64,000 nucleotides of DNA from Piscicola geometra (taxonomy: Eukaryota; Annelida; Clitellata; Hirudinida; Piscicolidae), in contig OX030955.1 of NCBI GenBank assembly GCA_943735955.1, positions 8,709,769-8,773,768 of the forward strand, given 5' to 3'. The notes under the pieces were generated by a model. It saw only the letters and a program-made list of their open reading frames with translations, ran no database searches and was not told where the DNA came from. Positions 46,280 to 64,000 of the stretch are shown in pieces. The stretch's first letter is position 1; the number at the start of each line of letters is the position of its first letter. The position numbers and the translations under genes are program-made.

Positions 46280-47618
46280 ACAGATTGTTTCATTTTTCTG
46301 AAGTAAGTTTTCTTCAATTAAAAAAATTTATCATATCTAATACTTAAAATGATATTTAAAGGTATAAAGAGTGATCGCAAGAATGAAAAGACAAAATCAC
46401 TGTCACTTACATTTACACTGAAAACTCTAATCACAGCTTCACAAATCAATTCGAAATATTAAATCACGTAAAAGACCTGAATTGCTAAAACTTGAAAATG
46501 CTATTTAAATTTCAATCAAAATCACTGATTAGTTTTGATTCAATTGAGTTTTTTGGAAATATATTTTAGGTTTTTAAGTAGTTTTAAATTGTAAAAAAAT
46601 GTTTTAGTTGGAAGGTTTTATATTATTTTGCTTGTTAAAAACGAATAAAAAACTATTTGCTCAGAGTGCTTTGCCTAGATGAGAGAACTTCTAAGCTTAC
46701 CCTCACAGCTTCTCATTATGAAGCCATAAAACTTTAAAAAGGTCAAAAGAACTTTAGATTAAAAGAATGGATGAGTGGAAGGAACAATGCTTAGTGAAGG
46801 AATGTAAATGCTGTTGGGGGTTTTCAATTCAACGCTGAGGGTCTGTTTGGTTGTGATTGAGGATTACAACAACACAAAGAATGAAAGGAGACGAGTGTCA
46901 TAGCATGCTGAACTGATATACTCGATCCATTGTGCAAGTCTAATTATGAATAAAGACCTTTAACAATAGTTAGAAAAGAATCTATTTTAATTCTCTTATC
47001 AAATCTATCTTTACTAAAAGCAAGCTGAAAATATTCAAATTTGTATATATACAAAGATATATACTTTATTCTTTTGAAAATAGACTAGAAGAAGCCTGCA
47101 TTTCTGAACGTGTTGAGCCATCGTTGACCATGTAACCTTCAGATACTAGCAAAATCTTTCAATGGCACTGGCAACCTCGATGTCTTAGGAATAAAACTTT
47201 GATAACCTTCTTTATTCTTATAATAAGTTTATACATTGTGAAGGTCAAACAGTTTAAAAGTTCATTTGGCTAATTTATAAATTTATGTTTATTAATTAGA
47301 AAATTATTATTCTAATTTTAAAAGAACAAATAGTGAACTACAAGAGTTCCAAAGGTTTTCAGGACCGTGCAACAATGGTTAAGTTATAAATGTTTATACC
47401 AAACTATTTTATTTTATTTATACAAATATAAATACATTAGATTTTTAGAAAAAAACTTATCTACTAAAATTAGTTATAAATAAAAGCTAAAATTTAAACT
47501 TTTGTTTTAACCACCTTTTTCTCTATTCTCCACAAACTTTTCATTCTTCCCGCTTCTTCTTTTCCTCTTTCTTCTTCATCTCCAATCTCCTGTCTCCCTG
47601 GAACAGAACATCAACAGC
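46280..47618. other. intergenic DNA between the dynein and VWD-protein genes
   Basis: AT-rich with no coding exon seen. The first AATAAA after the dynein stop is at 46644-46649 and is a candidate poly(A) signal. Pyrimidine-rich sequence at 47510-47600 precedes the first exon of the VWD gene and could be its promoter or 5' UTR, or a 3' splice region (AACAG at 47602-47606). Confidence 0.5.

Positions 47619-64000
<16,382 letters not shown>

Overview
This window comes from the nuclear genome of an animal. It shows short multi-exon genes with GT-AG introns of mostly 60-700 bases, AT-rich introns and intergenic DNA against more GC-balanced exons, many microsatellites, and tRNA-derived SINEs. The gene content (Par-3, RNase P subunit RPP40, axonemal outer-arm dynein, a multi-VWD surface protein) is metazoan. 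Long Asn/Gln runs in proteins and compact introns would suit a spiralian such as an annelid, but nothing here proves the phylum.

Layout. 1-547 (+): last two exons of an unidentified gene that starts outside the window. 1740-2226 (-): small multi-pass membrane protein. 3923-12693 (-): an 11-exon Par-3/Bazooka homologue that I could join in frame throughout (1850 codons). It keeps the N-terminal oligomerisation domain and one PDZ domain, but PDZ2 and PDZ3 are not visible. 13256-15465 (+): RPP40 in eight exons (357 aa), head-to-head with Par-3. 16794-19811 (-): an HMG-box protein with a Gln-rich N-terminus and C-terminal coiled coil, carrying one apparent extra base in the HMG-box exon. 20577-46279 (+): a complete DNAH9-type outer-arm dynein beta heavy chain in several dozen exons, head-to-head with the HMG gene. 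47619-64000 (+): the first part of a type II membrane protein with a SEA-like domain followed by five EGF-VWD-C8-TIL modules, running off the right edge.

The best candidate for something undescribed is in RPP40. Intron 5 is, from end to end, a single antisense tRNA-derived SINE flanked by an 8-bp direct repeat CAGGTGAT. The left repeat supplies the GT donor and the right repeat the AG acceptor, so splicing restores the pre-insertion sequence exactly. This looks like an intron created by SINE insertion. A second, diverged copy of the same SINE lies at 16.43 kb and a different tRNA-like SINE lies in a dynein intron at 25.57 kb.

The genes do not form an obvious functional cluster: polarity (Par-3), tRNA processing (RPP40), chromatin (HMG), ciliary motility (dynein) and surface/mucus-like extracellular matrix (VWD protein). 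The two divergent pairs (Par-3/RPP40 and HMG/dynein) may share promoter regions of about 560 and 765 bases. All family assignments rest on reading the translated sequence against remembered family features; no database search was possible.
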